Positions 11,006 through 23,000 of a DNA stretch of 64,000 nt are shown here, one piece after another. Both the position numbers and the translations under genes were made by a program. Below the pieces are notes generated by a model. It made no database searches, was not told where the DNA came from, and saw only the letters and a program-made list of their open reading frames with translations. The stretch is from Diphasiastrum complanatum (taxonomy: Eukaryota > Streptophyta > Lycopodiopsida > Lycopodiales > Lycopodiaceae): NCBI GenBank assembly GCA_029204225.1, contig CM055092.1:11220570-11284569 (forward strand), given 5' to 3'. The first letter of the stretch is position 1. Every line of letters begins with the position of its first letter.

Positions 11006-14000
11006 CCTACTACTACTGCTGTTTTTTACCATGAGGGCACTACTCCAGATGATTCCAATATCTACATTCATATTTCTGATGAGCCTGACCTATCCTCTGA
11101 GCCTTCCACTAATTTACTTCCTGCTACTTGCCATGCTCAACTTGCCTATGCTACTTGGACAGGGCGTCCTGGTCCTCGTTCCATTCGGTTACGTGTACGT
11201 ATTACAGGTCGTGAGTCTATTGCTTTAGTTGATACTGGCAGCACTCATTCTTTTATTAGCAGTTATATCACTAGTCGGATCCGTGCTTCGCCTGTTCCTG
11301 CTTCACAGACTCTCACAGTTGAGGTTGCCAGTTCCCATTCTTTTCCTAGTTCTCAGATGTTTCAGCGTTTACCATACCGCATTGGAGATTTTTCTGGACA
11401 GGCAGATCTTTACATTATTCATATGGAGCGTTATGATCTTATCCTTGGTGCTGATTGGTTTGCATCTCTTGGAGCCGTTACACTGGACTTGACACAACAG
11501 ACATTGACATTTGTACATGATGCAGTTACACACTCACTTGTTGGCATTGATTCTCAAGGAGACTTCCAATTGATTACTGGGAAGCAGTTTATTCGCAGCC
11601 TGCCGAAGGCTCATTGTGCAGCCTTATTATGTGTTCAGCGGGCAGTACCAGTTCCTCCAGTTTCTACTCCAGCAGCTGTTCCTCAGGTGATCTCTGACTT
11701 ATTACATCAGTATGCTTTTGTCTTTTCAGAACCTACGACGCTACCACCATTACGTGACGTGAACCATCATATTGACTTGCGTCTTGGTTCTGCTCCTCCT
11801 TCCCGTCCCCCTTATCGTATGTCTCGATCTGAGCGTGATGAGCTTGAGCTCCATATTATTGCCTTGTTAGATCAGGGTCTCATTGTTCCTAGTCACAGCC
11901 CTTTTGGTGCCCCTGTTCTCCTTGTTAGTAAGAAAGATGGTACCAAACGCCTTTGTATTGATTACCGTGCTTTAAATAAGTTGACTATTCGTAATCAGTA
12001 CCCTATTCCACACATGGATGACCTCTTTGACCAGCTCGGTACCTCTAAAGTCTTTTCCAAGATAGACCTTCGTTCTGGATATTACCAAATCAGGATGCAC
12101 CCTTTTGACGAACATAAGACTGCTTTTCGTACTCATCTTGGTTTATATGAATTTCGTGTGCTTCCTTTTGGTGTTACTAATGGCCCTCCTACGTTCCAGA
12201 ATTTGATGAATAACGTCATGCGTCCGCTTCTTGGTCATTGTGTCTTGGTTTATTTTGATGATATTCTTATTTTTAGTCAGTCTCTTGTTGAGCATGTTTT
12301 CCATCCTTCCTCTGTATTTCAGTTACTTGTACATAAGTGATTTGCTAATTTGTCTAAATGTTCTTTTGCTGTTTCTGAGATCGAGTTTCTTGGTTTTCTT
12401 GTTTGTAATGGACACATTCGTCTGGACCCTCATAAGGTTCAAGCCATCCAGGATTGGCCTATACCAACTGATATTCATCATGTTCGTATGTTCCTTGGGT
12501 TAGCCACTCACCTTCGTCGTCCAGTTCCTCTCAACGTGACCTTAGTGATCGTCAATTTCGTTGGTTGCAGTTTTTACAGTCTTTTAATTTTTCCATATTA
12601 TATCGTCCTGGTCGTGCTAACACTGCTGCTGATGCATTATCTCATCTTCCAGCTTTGTTGAATACACTCGTTTCTGCTATTCTTCCATGGTTTGATGATC
12701 TACCTGCAGCATACCTTACATGTTCTGATTTTCGTGATGTTTATAGTTCTGCCCCACCTGTTTCGTCCCGTCCTCATCAGGTTTACTCCATTGTTGACAA
12801 CCGTCTTAATCGTTATGATTCTCTTTGTATTCCTAGTTCCTTGGGTATCCGTTCCCAATTGTTGTCGGATGCTCATTCCTCTCCTGTTGGGGGTCACTTT
12901 GGTTTTCAGAAGTCTTATGCTCGTCTCAAAGACCATTTCTATTGGCCCTCTCTTCGATCTGAGCTTGCTGTACTTATTCGTACCTGCCCTTTTTGTCTTC
13001 GTAATAAGTACTTCCATGCTAAATCTGCTGGTTTGCTCCAGAGTTGGCCTATTCCTCATCGCCAGTGGACTGATATGTCTATGGACTTTATCCTTGGCCT
13101 TCCCCATACCCAACGTGGTCACGATTCATGTATGGTGGTAGTTGACAGGTTCTTGAAACATGCACATTTTATACCAGTTCGCAGTACTATCACAGCAGAG
13201 CAGTGTGCACGTTTGTTCCTATGAGAGATTTTTCGCTTGCATGGATTTCCTCATACTATCCTTTCTGAGCGGGATAGTAAGTTGACATCTATATTCTGGA
13301 TAGAGCTTATGCGTATATTGGATTTAGAGCTTTTTATGGGTTCTGCTTATCATCCTACTTCTGATGGGCAGTCTGAGGTCCTTAACAGGATCCTTGAGGA
13401 TTATTTACGCCATTTTGTTACTCCTTCAGGGAAGGATTGGGATCAGCATTTATATTTAGCAGAGTATAGCTATAATAGCTCTGTTAGTACCAGCACAGGT
13501 GTCTCACCATTTTTGTTATCTCATGGCTATGCACCTCTTTTACTTGGCATTCCTCTCCCTCCTGAGGATACACCTGTCACACTTGCATCTTTTCTATCAG
13601 GTGCTCGAGAGCTTATTACCCGGGCCAGTTCTCATTTACAGCATGTTCAGCATCTTTATCAGACCTCAGTTGATCGTCACCGCCGCCATGTTGAGTTTCA
13701 GCTTGGAGATATGGTTTATCTACGCCTACGGTTTGCACGTCATCATTTTGTCTAGGGCCATGCTTCTACTGAGAAGCTTGCACGACGTTATTATGGGCCT
13801 TATTGCATTTTGGAGGTTCTTAGTCCAGTTACATATCGCTTACAACTTCCTGCTTCCACACGCGCCTGTGATGTATTCCATGTCAGTTTATTACGTGCTG
13901 CTATTGAGGGTGACGCTCCTTGTGATGCTGAGTTTCCTACTGCTCCAGAGTTATTTCCATTTTTACCTGCTGCTATATTACAAGTTCGTCTATACCATAG

Positions 14001-14139
14001 TCGATGCCGCCGACAGATTCAGTTTTTGGTCCAGTGGGATGGTCGTCCTATTGAGGAGGCCACATGGGAGCCTATTGATGTCTTTTATCATACACCATCA
14101 CTTGCGGATCAGGCTTGTGCTCTTGCTGCACTTGTTTAG
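11006..14139 (+). pseudogene. pol of degenerate gypsy (PR-RT-IN-chromodomain)
   Basis: This is the second half of the older element's polyprotein, in frame with its gag across the nested insertion. Visible in order are a protease with [11 protein letters not shown] (about 11228) and a reverse transcriptase with [20 protein letters not shown] and FDDILIF (about 12250). Next comes an integrase HHCC finger (about 12870-13010) and the core D, D, E in SMDFILG, SERDSKL and DGQSEVLN (about 13081-13375). The chromodomain-like end has VQWDGRPIEEATWEP (about 14030-14070). Lesions are TGA at 12338-12340, a frame change near 12540 where most of the RT connection and RNase H is gone, TGA at 13222-13224 and TAG at 13753-13755. 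It cannot make functional enzyme. Confidence 0.93.
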
Positions 14140-14243
14140 TCCTCTACATCAGATGTTGTTCTAGCTGTTGATGCACCAGGGCTTGCTGCTACTTGATCCA
14201 GTTTCTTTTCGGCAGTTGGGTCTTTTTCTTTTGTGCCAGTGAG

Positions 14244-14664
14244 AGTTATGGACTCGGCTCATTACATTCGCCGCGTCCATTTACATTTACTTTACTTTAT
14301 GCATAAGCAGGCCTTGGGCCCTTTTTTATTCATTAGTAACACATAGACTATATGGTTGGCCTTTGGCCTTATTATTCATTATTAGGCCATTTGGACATAT
14401 TACAGGAGAGTGGGGGCCTTCTTGGAGGGTGCACTATTTTCCCTCCCAGTTGGGCCCTAGCCACTGGAAGCTTCCTTTTAGGGCTTCCTGTTGGCTATAA
14501 GTAGGGAAGTTGTGTCATTTGTTATTCAGCTGATGATATTGATCTCTCTCTTTCCTGCTTTCTAGGGTTAAGTCTTGCTTATGTGCTGCTTTCATAGCTT
14601 AAGTCTTGCTTATGTGATGCTTTCATAGCTTAGCTCTAGATTAGCTGTGGCTCTATTCGTAACT
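14244..14664 (+). repeat. Right LTR of degenerate gypsy
   Basis: This 421-bp copy of 2164-2606 has the same AGTTA and TAACT ends and the same TATAA at 14496-14500. It is followed by GGGCC at 14665-14669, the second copy of the target duplication. Confidence 0.92.
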
Positions 14665-14669
14665 GGGCC

Positions 14670-14930
14670 TTAGGCTAATAAGTGCCATGGAGCACAATTA
14701 TTCAGTAAAGTATTTTAAACTTAGCTTTTTTAAAGTTCTTAAGTTGGGAAACACATCTTGACCTCAAGAAACACAAAGTGATCTTGACGGTCAACATAGT
14801 GATCCTGATGGAACTTCAACAGCCAATCAGAGTGAATGGGGCTGACCTCTCAAATCTATAAGAGGGAGCCATTTCCCTTGTATTTGATCTAGTTCCACTC
14901 TTCCTAATAAAACTCTATCCGTTTCTCTTT

Positions 14931-14998
<68 letters not shown>

Positions 14999-15370
14999 TT
15001 TTCACTAAGAAAACCATGGAGTGATCACTCAGATCCATAGGTAGGATTTCTTTCACTGTTCACCTCCCTTGAGAAGACCAACCTCTTGAGGAGAAGACCT
15101 AGAGCCAAGAACGCCTAGATAAGCACAGATAAATGAAACCGAGAAAAGACCAAAGAGAGAAATAGCATCCGAGATGAATGCCACACCAATCTAGGCTATT
15201 CCACGATCCAATCCGAAGCTAAGACTGACAACCTTAGCAAGCCTAGATCCCCTCTCCTATTTCGTCGCTTAGCCCTCTCCCTATTGGATCGAAGCCCGAT
15301 ACTACACGACAGAACCCCTTCTTTGCCCTCTAGATGCGACCGATTAGGGAGACATGGAAAGGGTCCAACA
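14670..15370 (+). repeat. Probable Athila/Tat-type LTR remnant
   Basis: The evidence is what follows. A plant Athila/Tat-type primer-binding site begins at 15377, six T residues after GGGTCCAACA, a plausible LTR end. The stretch has a TATA-like box (TCTATAAGAGG near 14859) and AATAAA near 14910. Bases before the degenerate gypsy (about 2144-2158, TGTGAGTCCAACATT) could be the start of the same LTR, in which case that gypsy jumped into it. I did not find the partner LTR or the coding region. Confidence 0.55.
14935..14993. repeat. TC microsatellite
   Basis: About 28 CT/TC dinucleotides run without interruption inside the putative LTR. Confidence 0.95.
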
Positions 15371-15376
15371 TTTTTT

Positions 15377-15394
15377 TGGTGCCGTTGCCGGGGA
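15377..15394 (+). other. Primer-binding site, Asp-tRNA type
   Basis: TGGTGCCGTTGCCGGGGA matches, with one change, the TGGCGCCGTTGCCGGGGA used by plant Athila/Tat gypsy elements as a tRNA primer-binding site. It marks the start of an internal region whose genes are not present here. Confidence 0.75.
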
Positions 15395-15469
15395 GACGGT
15401 GCTAAACAGTCTTAGGAGTGGTTTTCTATTTGCACTTTTCTATTATTTTCTCTCTTTTTGACAGGTTTA

Positions 15470-16120
15470 TTACTCGCCTACAGGCTTTTTTTTTTCACTT
15501 TTTCCTTCTCCTCTTTACTCGCCACTTCTCCAGAGAGCTAGGCAAGCTCCAGACATTGTTCTGTGAGCTCGGTGAGTTATAAGTTATAACTCGCCATCAG
15601 TACTTTTACTCGCCCATCCACCTTTTACTCGCCAGACCATTTTTTCGACTTTTATCTCATCAATTTTACTCGCCATCAGAGCAGAGTGATCAGCAAGCTC
15701 AGAGGAATCTTCTTGGTGATCGGTGAGTTATAATTTATTACTCGCGTTCAGAGCTATTACTCGTCATTTTAAATTTTCCCGCCATTTTTTTTATTGTCGC
15801 CTTTTTTATTTCTTGCCAGTTATAACTCGCCATCAGGGATTTATAACTCGCCATTAGAGTTTTTTCATTTTTTGTTCGCTATCTTTACTCGCCATTAGAA
15901 TTGAGGCCTGCACACATACTGATCTATCTTCTGAGAGCTCAGTGAGTTATAATTTATTACTTGCCATCAGAGCTATTACTCGCGCCTAGTATAACTCGCC
16001 ACCATTACTCGCCCACTGTGATTACTCGTCTTCATTACTCCCCCACTGTATTTTACTCGCCCATCATTGCTCACCCACTATAATTACTTGCCCATCATTA
16101 CTCGTCCTCTTGTAAAAAAA
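15470..16120 (+). repeat. Degenerate ACTCGCC repeat tract
   Basis: The words ACTCGCC, ACTCGCCATCAG and GTGAGTTATAA recur many times at irregular spacing over about 650 bp, and a poly(A) run (16115-16129) ends the tract. It lies where the leader of the Athila/Tat-type element should be. There is no open frame. Confidence 0.8.
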
Positions 16121-16162
16121 AAAAAAAAGAGGTAAACCCTCTCTCTCCTGTGCTTAGCCTCC

Positions 16163-16870
16163 TCAATCATGGCCCACAATGTGAAGATGTGATCTGTAGT
16201 AGAATAATGGGCTCGGAAACCTGCCCCTAGTCTCTGCCTCTGAGCTCACGACAGACTGAAGTATAGTACCATATAGCTTCACCAGGACATGCCCAATCAT
16301 AATGGTGCGGTAGTTACTCGGAATCATGGGGTCACCATTCTTATGGATGGGGTGGATGATGTTAGTGCACCAAGATAATGGGAAATCAGAAGCAATTGCA
16401 GAATTAAGAAGGGTGGCTATGGTGGGAGCGAGTAAGTCAAAGGCATGGGAAAGAAGTTCAGACTCAAGGTCTTCAATATCTCTGGCCTTGTGAGACTTCA
16501 TCTTCTTAATGGCTGCAAAAAGTACCATGTCAGATGTGAAGAAGGAGAACTCAAATGGTCGTGGAGATATGGAGATAGATGAGTCGGTAGGGACGGTATA
16601 CAAGCTAGCAGCATAATTAGTCCAAATGCGGAGCACTGAAAAGAAGGTCAATAAGATGTTTCCCTTTAGAATCATCATAGGAACGTTTCTTACAACGGAG
16701 AACATGATGGTAGGAGCGTCGGGAAGATCGAAGCAGATGTGGAGCATGGATACGTGAATAGGTTTCTGACTGATGAAGAGAGCGGCACTCGGTATCGTAC
16801 CGTGGGGGGTGCAATGGTCGCGGTGTTCGTCGAGAATGGTGGATGACGATGGTGTGAAAAAAAAATTCAA
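16163..16870 (-). pseudogene. LINE reverse-transcriptase remnant (N-terminal part)
   Basis: A 235-codon open frame on the - strand holds the region before the catalytic boxes of a LINE reverse transcriptase. First comes IKKMKSHKARDIEDLESELL (the helical block that normally reads 'K.GKA.G.D.I..E'). It is followed by TNIIHPIHKNGDPMIPSNYR, the classic 'P.HK.GD...NYR.I.' motif. The frame ends before the YADD region. The N-terminal 100 residues do not match anything I know. It appears to be the same LINE family as 610-1581 and is truncated at both ends. Confidence 0.85.
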
Positions 16871-17276
16871 ACGATAGGAAAGTGCTCTTATTTACAAACA
16901 CAATCACATACCATAGCAACAATGAAAACATAAGGCAACATAAAGCATTCACAAAGCAATCACATACCATAGTACAAAAATTGAATGAATATTAGTAGCT
17001 GTCGATAGCTCAAGCAGATTTGTAGCTAAGGTCTCCAGAAATATGTAACTCCCCTACAAGAAGCGCATGATCTAAGAAATGGGAGACCCTTTGCCTCTAT
17101 TGATACTAATGTGGCATAAATCTAGAAGGTTTCAAGCTTATCCACTGAAAGTAGTCCTATCCAAATAAAGGGGTTAAAAAATAGTAAATTAGGTCTACAC
17201 ATTTAATCAATAGACCCCAATAAAATGCCAATACTCTACAAGATCATTTGGACAACTTCTACCTTAATGTCATGTG
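16871..17276. other. No gene recognised
   Basis: About 400 bp between two transposon remnants. A 25-bp phrase with AATCACATACCATAG occurs twice (near 16902 and 16957). Nothing else is supported. Confidence 0.4.
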
Positions 17277-17440
17277 GGAGAGCAAGTTTTGTAATACTAT
17301 TGGGTTTTGAGGGTGTTGACCATATACTAGAAAGAATGGAGTGTGTTGAATAGAGGCACTAAAAGAATTCTTGTCAGGAAATTCGACCTGTGGTAGTAAA
17401 TCATCCCAAGTGTCCTGCTCAATTTACAAGAATGCAAAGA
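17277..17440 (-). pseudogene. Gypsy integrase remnant
   Basis: Read on the - strand, about 50 codons match the C-terminal side of a gypsy integrase core: WDDLLPQVEF, then a Ser-Phe-(Ser)-Ala-Ser segment and QHTPFFLVYGQHP. This is the family's 'L...E.AYN.S.H.ST...PF.LVYG..P' block. The Tyr-Asn of that block has changed. No other domain of the element is recognisable nearby. Confidence 0.8.
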
Positions 17441-17444
17441 TGTC

Positions 17445-18532
17445 TTCTAATAACTCTTTTTGTTTGTTTTGGGTAATGAGAATTAGAAAAAGCCAAATTT
17501 TTTTTGTTGTTGAAGGCCTTAAGTTGAATTTTCCAAAATAAATAGGTGAACCATGTATCTAGATTTGAGCTCCAAATACCTAGAATATTTGGAGTCGAAA
17601 TTGGGTTTCTAGTATGAAATTTTGAAAGAAGTTTGTCTGCAACTATTGTTTGGAGTGTGCTCGCTTTTTTCCAAGTGATACTTGGGTTCTCTAATGGACA
17701 GTGACAGTAAAGGTTCTTGATCCAAAAGGGATGGAAATAGCTTAAAGAGACTTGAGAAAACCATAAAAATCATAGATTCCTATATCAATTAGAGATCTTT
17801 TTTTGTCCTACCTAAGAAATCTTTTTTTGTCCTACTTAATCCTCTCAAATTTCTCTCACCAAGTCTATGCATGCTTATTAACTTTGTCTTTCTATGAGCT
17901 GTTCAACACGCAAGCAGGGTTAACTTGAGTTTGTCAATGTTATCAAAACTTTACTGGAGAGATATAGTTTGCCTCCTCTCCCATCCTTCATTAGTCTTCA
18001 TAGAGTTGTTGCCTCTTCCCATGTATAGTTTGTACTCTCTAGTCCATGCTTTCCTTCAAGCTCTTCCTCTCTCACTAGTCCTCGTTTTGGCATCTGGTTC
18101 CTTCTCTACAAGCCTCCCCTAATGTTCTCTTTGACATCCTCTAGCATCTTAGCCTATGACAAATATGCATATGATGCAATGAAATTTGAAATTTTGAATA
18201 CACATGATATTTATACCCACCTCTTTGAATGGCCTGTTGGGAAAAAAATTAAATGTTCGTATAATGCCTGAGTGCTATGTAGTAGGCATAACTGAGCATG
18301 GCTTTGTCTATGGTAAATATTTTGACTCTAGCATGCTTGTGCAAGCATTCTTATGAGTAGTTGTTTTGCAATTAATTTAGTAGTTAGCATACTTGTCTTA
18401 CATTGTTTCTCATTTTCCTTGCTCATGTCATGAAACTTGAACATGCCTTACGTAGGTGGAATGATTAGATCAATGTATAAATTGATTGTTGATATCAATT
18501 TCACTAAGCATAGATATTTGTGTCAATTGTAG
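17445..18532. other. Intron sequence upstream of DEG7 exon
   Basis: AT-rich sequence with no supported gene. It ends in an AG acceptor (18531-18532) after a pyrimidine-poor tract. The preceding DEG7 exon was not found anywhere from 1 to 18532, so this intron reaches beyond the left window edge. Confidence 0.6.
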
Positions 18533-18612
18533 ATTTTGGACATTCATTTTCAGGCGTTCTTGCTGATGAGCTTGGAAGAGTCCAAGCTCTTTGGGCTAGC
18601 TTCTCTACTCAG
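18533..18612 (+). CDS. DEG7: DEG7 protease, internal exon (degenerate trypsin domain)
   Basis: This 80-bp exon encodes the stretch FGHSFSGVLADELGRVQALW followed by ASFSTQ, which aligns with the end of the second, degenerate trypsin-like domain of plant DEG7. It is bounded by AG (18531-18532) and GT (18613-18614). It starts in phase 1 (only the last two bases of the first Asp codon are inside) and ends on a codon boundary. The following exon at 56010 continues the family sequence without gap, so the two belong to one gene despite 37.4 kb between them. DEG7 is an ATP-independent serine protease with two trypsin-like and several PDZ domains; in Arabidopsis it is reported to act in the chloroplast in photosystem II repair. 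Its active site lies in earlier exons outside the window. Confidence 0.9.
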
Positions 18613-20024
18613 GTATTTTGTACTTTGTAAAATACATGTCATAATTTTGAACATGTTTTTAGTTTGTATCGACATGCATGTAGTTGTTTTTGTCTTGTGA
18701 TGCACTTCACAAAACATTCATTGGAACAAAAAGTGCTTTAAATCCACATTCACAATCATTGTTGGAATTCTTCGTCTTCGAGAAGTGATTTGATCACTAG
18801 ATGGGTTGGTTTGATGAATCATTGGTGTGCCTCCAATTGTGCCTAATACTACTCTACCAGTCAAGGAGTGACTGTGAGTCGTATCGGTTCTAGAGTTGCC
18901 TTTGTCAATAAGAGCCTCCACACTAGGGCTAGTTCTTATTTGTTTCCCATGCACAAAAGCATACCATTTATGCTCGACAATGACACATTCACCAAATTTG
19001 TAATTGCAACATCATACAGGCTGATTTGAGATTTGCATGTTACTACCTAACTTGTTTGAAGTGTATTGGCTATGTTTGTGATTTCCATGACCTTAATCAA
19101 TCAATAAACTGAGCAGTTGAGAAGCATTGCTAAACACAACATAAATTCCACCGACTCAGTCAACAATTTATGGTTTTAAAAATGGAATCCACTAACTTGC
19201 CCACCATGCTAGATCTAATATACCGAAATTGTGCGAATCATCTATCACTGGTGCATTCTTCCACTTGCAATATAACTAGTCCTCATCTTGATGCCCTTCG
19301 AGGACATACTAGCAATTTGTGTTTGAAGACTCTGTTCTTAGTGAAATAGACAAGATTGCTCTCATCCATGCATTGTATTTTTGGCTCCTCCATTTTCAGT
19401 CGATGATCTTCCCACACGTGGTGTATCACGCTTGAGTTGGGCTCGCCCATTCAAGTTTGATTCTCTATGATCCCACGAGTTGATAATACCAAAAAGGATT
19501 TTCGAGTGATGTCAATGCCTGAATCATAAGGTTTGAATATGTACAACCTCTATGTTAAGTTGATGTTTCTACCATTAGGCACGGTTCCAATATAGGGTTG
19601 TAAATATAATGTTCTAAACCTAAAACTTGTTAATGCTAGGACTGTGGTGTTTGGTTCAAATCTTTGTGAAGTGCGCATTTTTGTTGTCACATTAAGGAAC
19701 ATGTGTAGTATTGGTCAGAGATTGTTGCAAAAAGCTCAATTATACATGATTTGGCTCAAAGGATGAAGAGGACACCTAGCACGTGGGATCATGATGAAAT
19801 AATATGAACATTCATAAAAGAAGGTAGGAGAAATGAAGATAGTGCAAGTACTACACAAGGTGATTTTTTGGTAGATTAACAAAAGTCATGGCTCAAATTT
19901 TTGGAGTCTCAAGAGAGATTGTGGATGCTTGTCCTATTACTAGACATTTGAAGGAGAGCTTCATGAGAGAGCTTACTCAATCCTTTCAAGACAATGAACG
20001 TGTGAGGAGAGGGAGATGGAGTTG
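18613..20024 (+). other. Old, unassigned remnant left of hAT array
   Basis: No intact gene. Near the right end (about 19889-20008) a frame reads MAQIFGVSREIVDACPITRH, followed by a segment ending QSFQDNERVR, which is coding-like. If the 20025-27261 inversion is undone, this lies next to another coding-like frame now at 27085-27255 on the - strand (reading HRQFDFMENPFLKVESINEE and on). Together they may be an older transposase-like gene, possibly of an hAT/DUF659 type, but I cannot name it with confidence. Confidence 0.35.
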
Positions 20025-23000
20025 GGTTTTGCACCGCTCCTTATGTGGCTGACCCAAAGTTGCTGCCTGCTTGGTTGGCACGCACGAGGAGAGGGAGTGC
20101 ATCCTCCTCCAGTCCCTTTGCCCCTCATCCCCCTCAGACAGTTCTGCCTCACACACCCCCATCTGCTCAGATTCTAGTGGATCCCGTCCCATCGCGTCCG
20201 CCAGTTGCCACTGCGGTTCCACCACCACCCACTGCTGCTCGCACTCCCCCAGTCTACGACTTTCTCATGGACTCTCCGCCACCCGAGCAGCCCCAGGATG
20301 CTACTGCTGGGGCCTTCGAGGATGTGGAAGAGATCCCTTCTTCCTTCCCTTCCCATCCGGATGACCTCCTCAGCCAGCAGTTTTCGTACCCCATGCCAGA
20401 TGTTGCCCCTCCACCAGTGCACCCCACCTATGCTGCTGCACCCATCCCTGCCAGTGCATCCCACTCTCCCCATTCCACGTCTACAGACGATGCATCCACC
20501 AGCGCCCAGCCTGTCGCGTCATCGTCCATTCCCGTCACGGTTGGTGCACCGTGCTGGAGGTCCACCACCCGTCGCCCACTAGGGAGATGCCTTGTGCAGT
20601 AGACCATTCGCGGCACGCATCAGCCGCACATGGACAGAGAGGCCACACAGGCCGTGGCCAGTCTGATTTATGAGTTGAACCTACCCTTTGCCATCACTGA
20701 CTCTGAGCCTTTCAAAAGGGCCTTTCGCCTTGCACAGTCTGTCAGCCCTAGCTGGAGAGTCCCTAGTTCAGAGGTTGTCCGCACACACATGCTGAGGGAT
20801 AGGGTTGAGTCCTTGTCTAGAGAGATGGAGCCTCTACGTCGGCACTGGGCCACTTACGGTTGCAGAATCATGTCTGATGGCTGGACTGATGTTAGGAGGA
20901 GGCCGATCCTCAACATACTGGTCTCCAGCTGCATGGGCACACAGTTTTTGAGGGCAGTGGATTGCAGCAGGGGGGGGAGAGTCATATCTGCAGAGTTCAT
21001 GTTTGATGTCATCAGGTCTTCCATCCTAGCCATAGGCCCACAGCATGTCGTCACGGTGGTGACGGACAATGCCACGAATTGCATTCAGATGGGTGTACTG
21101 CTAGAGGCCGAGTTCCCTCATATTGTTCATACCCCCTGTGCAGCGCACGACATAGACCTTCTGATGGGGGACATAGGAGCACTTCCCTGGGTTAGAGCCA
21201 TCGTTTGGGAGGCCCTCTTCCTGGTGACTTTTGTCACCAGAAAGAGGTGTGTTCTTGCCATGTTCCGGGTGTTCAGCCATCTCGACCTCCGTAAGCCAGC
21301 GCCCACACGCTTTGCATTCGACTTGGTGGTCATCGACCGTTTGATCAGGTGCAGGGCCCAACTTCTATAGATGGTTGCCAATGATCTATGGTGTGCCAGT
21401 ACGTTTCTGCGCACTGAGGATGGGGAGCACTTTTCTTCCACGGTGAGGGGAGACCAGTTCTGGAGGGATGCACAAACATTGTCAGGACTGCTTCGACCAC
21501 TCTACATTGTGCTCCGCATGGCTGACAGCGAGGTGTCGACACTTGGATTGGTGTATGAGCTCATGGACCAGATTCGACAGTTCCTGCAGCTGCCCATCTT
21601 GCAGCCAGAGAGGTAAGCGGTACAGTGTTGTAATTGTTCTTTATCTTTTCAATGGTTGCTAGTTTGTTTTTCTATCAATGTTACGTTTTTTCGTAATGCC
21701 CTAAACCACATGCCTCTCAATTGCAGGATGACAAAGCTGAAGTTCATATGGGAGACGCGGTGGAACTACTTCCACAGGAGTATCCACAGCGTTGCACACA
21801 TGCTGCATCCCCTCTTCCTCTCTCCGACACAGATCGCAGACAGGGAACTCGAGGCCGATTGGCTTTAGTACATTCACAGGGTGGGTCCACACATAGGTTT
21901 GGATCCTATCAGGCTCATGGAGGAGCTCGCTGCATTTCGTTTCGGCATGGGCACGTTCGGTCACCCGGCTGCTCAGGATCCAAAGAGGAGGCAGCTCCCC
22001 ATTGCCTGGTGGACCATGTTCGGCAACACCTATCCATCCATACAGCGTCTTGCACTGCGGGTCCTTTCACAGGTATGCATCTCATCACATCCTCCCTTGC
22101 TGTGTTTCGTTGACGTTCCACCCGTGCACGTGTGCTGAACCATTTCATTGCACGTACCACAGGACTGCGCTGCCTCCGTGTGTGAGCGTAATTGGAGCAC
22201 ATGGGCACTCATTCACACGAGGAGAAGGATAAGGCTGTCAGTGAGTCAGTTGGAGCGGTTGGTGTTCTGTAGCACCAACGCACGTCTCGCCAGGAGACTG
22301 CCGATCATTACGAGCGCATTGTAGGTGAAAAGCTATTCTCCCATTGCATGTTGGTTGACGTCTCACTAAAATGTAGGTTTCAATTTTTGATCAAGTTGTT
22401 TTCCTGACACACTCAATTTTGGTCTTGCAGACGAAGATATCAGATTTGGAGTGCCAGGTCGACTTGCCTACGGACAGCACCCATCCCATGCCTGTAGATG
22501 ACCTGGGCACACAGTTGATGGCAGAGAGAGAGAGGGAGCTTGCCGAGATGAGAGAGAGAGAGGTTGGGCTTGAGCAGAGAGAGCCTCCATTGTACGAGGT
22601 AGATGAGCCAGTGTCAGAGGATGATCAGAATGAGGATGAGCCCATTCGGGTTGTGTTCGCCAGATCAGTGCGGGATGAGGCATATGATACAGGTTTCGGG
22701 CACACGCCTAGAGCAGGGGTCACAGGTGCATCACGTGGCAGAGGTGGGACACATGGTGCAGGTTATACCGGCAGACATGCAGGGCACAGAGGGGGGGCCA
22801 GTGGCATACCTACCTATGTCGACATGGAGGAGGCTCTTGATAGAGGGCAGAGTGGTTTAGATGCCGGTCCCGCAGATGTTTGGATGCGTGCAGCATAGAG
22901 TCATGGCCGTTACTACGACAACACACCAGAGGAGGCACCAGATGACTTTGATTGCACAGATTGGGAGGCCATGCAGGGTCTACAGGGTGCACATGATGAG

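Larger units (their letters stand above)
2164..14664 (+). mobile_element. Degenerate Ty3/gypsy (chromovirus-like) element
   Basis: This is a full-length but dead LTR retrotransposon on the + strand. It has a 443-bp left LTR, an initiator-Met PBS, gag, a protease-RT-integrase pol with a C-terminal chromodomain-like module, and a 421-bp right LTR, all flanked by GGGCC. By eye the LTRs differ by about 14 substitutions and one 22-bp indel, so it is clearly older than the element inside it. Its gag-pol frame is split at 4255/11001 by a younger gypsy. It also carries in-frame stops and lacks much of the RT thumb and RNase H. Confidence 0.93.
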
